In this document: positions 62,367 to 64,000 of the stretch, one piece after another
Layout of the letters: each line of letters opens with the position of its first letter
How positions within the stretch are numbered: the first letter of the stretch is position 1
Assembly (NCBI RefSeq): GCF_018596315.1
Contig: NZ_JAHEAG010000003.1
Span: forward strand, 186,001 to 250,000
Direction: 5' to 3'
Source of the DNA: Bradyrhizobium sp. SRL28
Lineage (GTDB): Bacteria; Pseudomonadota; Alphaproteobacteria; Rhizobiales; Xanthobacteraceae
Length of the DNA: 64,000 nt
Made by a program: the position numbers and the translations under genes
The notes under the pieces: generated by a model
Databases searched by the model: none
The model's input: the letters and a program-made list of their open reading frames with translations, nothing else
Told to the model about the DNA's origin: nothing

Positions 62367-62894
62367 TTATTTCTTCTCGGCGGGATCGCGGTGCACGGGA
62401 TCGACCCACAGCACGGTCTCCGGCTTTTCCACCGGCTCGATGTCGAGATTGATCGCCACCGCCTCGCCGTCGCTACGCACCAGCACGCATTCCAGCACCT
62501 CGTCGCGGCTGGCATTGATTTCCTGATGCGGCACGTAGGGCGGAACGAAGATGAAATCGCCGGGACCGGCTTCCGCAGTGAATTGCAGATGCTCGCCCCA
62601 GCGCATCCGCGCCTTGCCCTTCACGACATAGATGATGCTTTCGAGATGGCCGTGATGATGCGCGCCGGTCTTGGCGTCGGGCCGGATCGTCACGGTGCCC
62701 GCCCATAATTTCTGCGCGCCGACGCGGGCGAAATTGATCGCGGCCTTGCGGTCCATGCCGGCGGTGGACGGCACGTTGGGATCGAGCTGATTGCCGGGGA
62801 TGACGCGGACGCCGTCATGCTTCCAGCGCTCGTCATCGCCGGGCGAATGATCATGGGAATGATGGGAATGGGTGTGGTCGTGAGTGCCGCTCAT
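62367..62894 (-). CDS. Cupin-domain protein with His-rich N-terminus
   Basis: A 175-residue protein with a single cupin barrel. The first motif reads AKTGAHHHGHLESIIYVVKG, the second GDFIFVPPYVPHQEINASRD. The His-rich N-terminal tail (GTHDHTHSHHSHDHSPGDD) could bind nickel or zinc. The start at 62894 is chosen because the frame start at 62933 adds only 13 residues of unlikely sequence. The ribosome binding site is weak. The enzyme class is unknown; such proteins include dioxygenases and isomerases. Confidence 0.82.
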   Translation of the reverse strand: MSGTHDHTHSHHSHDHSPGDDERWKHDGVRVIPGNQLDPNVPSTAGMDRKAAINFARVGAQKLWAGTVTIRPDAKTGAHHHGHLESIIYVVKGKARMRWGEHLQFTAEAGPGDFIFVPPYVPHQEINASRDEVLECVLVRSDGEAVAINLDIEPVEKPETVLWVDPVHRDPAEKK

Positions 62895-63028
62895 CTTGTT
62901 GCTTTCTGAATGGTTGCTCGCGGCAACGTACATAAAACCGTGATCGCAAACCAGCCAAATCGAGGAACTGCGGAGGCCTGTTGCGGGTTGTCCTTGCGAA
63001 GTTCTATCAACCTGGAAGGAGTATTTTG

Positions 63029-63244
63029 ATGGGTGCGACCGCAGACAAGATCAAGGGTGCGACCAATGAGGCCATCGGCAAGGCAAAGCAGGGCGTCGGC
63101 GAAGCCACCGGTTCCGACCGCCTTCAGGGCGAAGGCGTGATCCCGGAAGTGAAGGGCAAGGGCCAGAAGGCCATGGGCGATGCCAAGCAAGCCGCCAAGG
63201 ATGCCGCGAATGAAGCGGCCGCTGCGGCGAACAAGAACCTTTGA
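63029..63244 (+). CDS. CsbD-family stress protein
   Basis: A 71-residue CsbD protein ([20 protein letters not shown] and [20 protein letters not shown]), a small hydrophilic family often induced by general stress. GGAAGGAG precedes the ATG at 63029; the longer frame starts at 62981. It is rich in Ala, Lys and Gly and has no membrane segment. A terminator follows. Function of the family is unknown. Confidence 0.92.
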   Translation: MGATADKIKGATNEAIGKAKQGVGEATGSDRLQGEGVIPEVKGKGQKAMGDAKQAAKDAANEAAAAANKNL

Positions 63245-63266
63245 TCGATACTCGATCTGGAATGAA

Positions 63267-63297
63267 AGGACCGGTCCTTAGGGCCGGTCTTTTTTCT
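63267..63297 (+). terminator. Rho-independent terminator of CsbD gene
   Basis: GACCGG (63269-63274) pairs with CCGGTC (63284-63289), followed by TTTTTT. Confidence 0.8.
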
Positions 63298-63317
63298 TAT
63301 GCAGCATACATCCCCTT

Positions 63318-63405
63318 CGTCATGGCCGGGCTTGTCCCGGCCATCCACTTCTCGAACTCGCGGCATCAAAAGACGTGGATGCCCGGGGCAAGCCCGGGCA
63401 TGACG
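63318..63405. repeat. Palindromic repeat (CCGGGC family)
   Basis: CGTCATGGCCGGGCTTGTCC at the left and a CCGGGGCAAGCCCGGGCATG hairpin at the right. It shares its right end with 5396-5428. It fills the gap before the dehydrogenase gene's stop codon. Confidence 0.7.
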
Positions 63406-63419
63406 CGGATAGGGTCCCG

Positions 63420-64000
63420 TCAACGCCGCTTATTCATCACATCCGGATTGACGACATTCGTCGGCGTGCCCGCGGCATAGGCCAGGATCTGGTCGAAAAT
63501 ATCCGTGAACTGGATTTCGTATTCGTCGCGCGAGACGTAGCCGAGATGCGGCGTGCAGACCACGTTGTCCATGGTCAGCAGCGGATCATTGACGTCGCGC
63601 AGCGGTTCCTTTTCATAGACATCGATCGCCGCCATGCCAGGCCTCCCGGCGCGCAGCGCATTGACCAGCGCGTTCGGCTCGATCAGCGGCGCGCGGCTGG
63701 TGTTGACGAGGAGCGCCGAGGGTTTCATGCGCGCGAGGTCTTCCGCCTTCACGATCCCGCGCGTGGCATCGACCAAGCGCATGTGCAGCGAAAGCACGTC
63801 GCACCGTTCGAAGAAATCAGCCTTGGAGCTTGCGGTCTCGTAGCCGTCGGCGCGCGCCTTCGCGAGCGCCGGCTCGCGCGCCCACACCAGCACCTTCATG
63901 CCAAACGCCTTGCCGTAGCCGGCGACGACGGCGCCGATCCGCCCGTAGCCGTAGATACCGAGCGTCTTGCCGCGCAGGGTATGGCCGACGCCGATCTGCC
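63420..64000 (-). CDS. D-isomer 2-hydroxyacid dehydrogenase (5' end cut by window)
   Basis: The C-terminal two-thirds of a D-2-hydroxyacid dehydrogenase; the frame stays open to the window edge, and the last 101 bases encode [20 protein letters not shown] with the NAD GxGxxG motif. Further motifs are '[20 protein letters not shown]' with the conserved Arg, the Glu in VYEKEPLRD, and the His in [17 protein letters not shown]. It reduces 2-keto acids or oxidises D-2-hydroxy acids; substrate unknown. The ATG at 63899 is internal, not the start. Confidence 0.9.
   Translation of the reverse strand, partial: QIGVGHTLRGKTLGIYGYGRIGAVVAGYGKAFGMKVLVWAREPALAKARADGYETASSKADFFERCDVLSLHMRLVDATRGIVKAEDLARMKPSALLVNTSRAPLIEPNALVNALRAGRPGMAAIDVYEKEPLRDVNDPLLTMDNVVCTPHLGYVSRDEYEIQFTDIFDQILAYAAGTPTNVVNPDVMNKRR

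Overview
The window looks like chromosomal DNA of a Bradyrhizobium-type alphaproteobacterium (Nitrobacteraceae). The coding DNA is GC-rich, genes are closely packed, and the spacers hold small palindromic repeats of a kind I associate with Bradyrhizobium and Rhodopseudomonas. The glycerol ABC transporter locus and the thiamine operon also fit that group. The genus is an inference from gene content; there is no rRNA, tRNA or other phylogenetic marker here.

Layout. 0.2-2.0 kb: two small PRC-barrel proteins and a Gly/Pro-rich hypothetical. 2.1-4.2 kb: an OmpR-type two-component pair preceded by 10-bp tandem repeats. 4.2-5.3 kb: a zinc-ribbon microprotein and a lytic transglycosylase. 5.5-10.6 kb: a TPP riboswitch and the thiamine genes thiO-thiS-thiG-thiE-thiC. 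10.8-15.3 kb: a hypothetical protein, a small Fis-type HTH regulator behind a perfect CtrA box, a repeat-rich block, an SPFH-like protein and an Old Yellow Enzyme. 15.5-25.8 kb: glycerol uptake and oxidation (glpD-S-T-P-Q-U-V on the minus strand) with a DeoR-type regulator nearby, interrupted by an EamA transporter and a divergent CGNR zinc-finger regulator. 26-27.2 kb: small exported proteins. 27.3-33.4 kb: a tightly overlapping fatty-acid beta-oxidation operon (acyl-CoA dehydrogenase, thiolase, FadJ-type bifunctional enzyme, thioesterase). 33.7-39.7 kb: an SMP-30 family lactonase-like protein, a class C beta-lactamase-like hydrolase, a voltage-gated potassium channel with a zinc ribbon, an L,D-transpeptidase and a flavin reductase. 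39.9-44.9 kb: an RND efflux operon with its TetR repressor and a clear palindromic operator. 45-49 kb: a histone-H1-like protein, a YcaQ-type DNA glycosylase, an OmpA-family protein and an IS3 relic. 49.4-55 kb: a secreted RTX protein with its type I secretion ATPase and adaptor. 55.3-60.4 kb: a hybrid histidine kinase with an ethylene-receptor-like sensor domain, a protein O-mannosyltransferase, a FecR-domain protein and a Ser/Thr-Pro-rich outer-membrane barrel. 60.5-64 kb: two VOC proteins, an enoyl-CoA hydratase, a cupin, a CsbD protein and a truncated 2-hydroxyacid dehydrogenase.

The points most worth following are: (1) the hybrid kinase whose N-terminus keeps all seven residues I recall as essential for ethylene binding in plant ETR1, at a constant offset of ten; (2) GlpS and GlpT, which carry complementary defects that would make one of two composite ATP sites degenerate; (3) a PMT-type O-mannosyltransferase transcribed divergently from a FecR/barrel pair whose barrel carries a mucin-like (Ser/Thr)-Pro stretch; (4) a 44-bp palindromic repeat that encodes the C-terminal tails of two unrelated proteins; (5) several sharply defined operators (CtrA, TetR, CRP-like, OmpR-like and DeoR-like).

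Gene starts were moved from the longest possible frame to the start with the best ribosome binding site where the sequence allowed.
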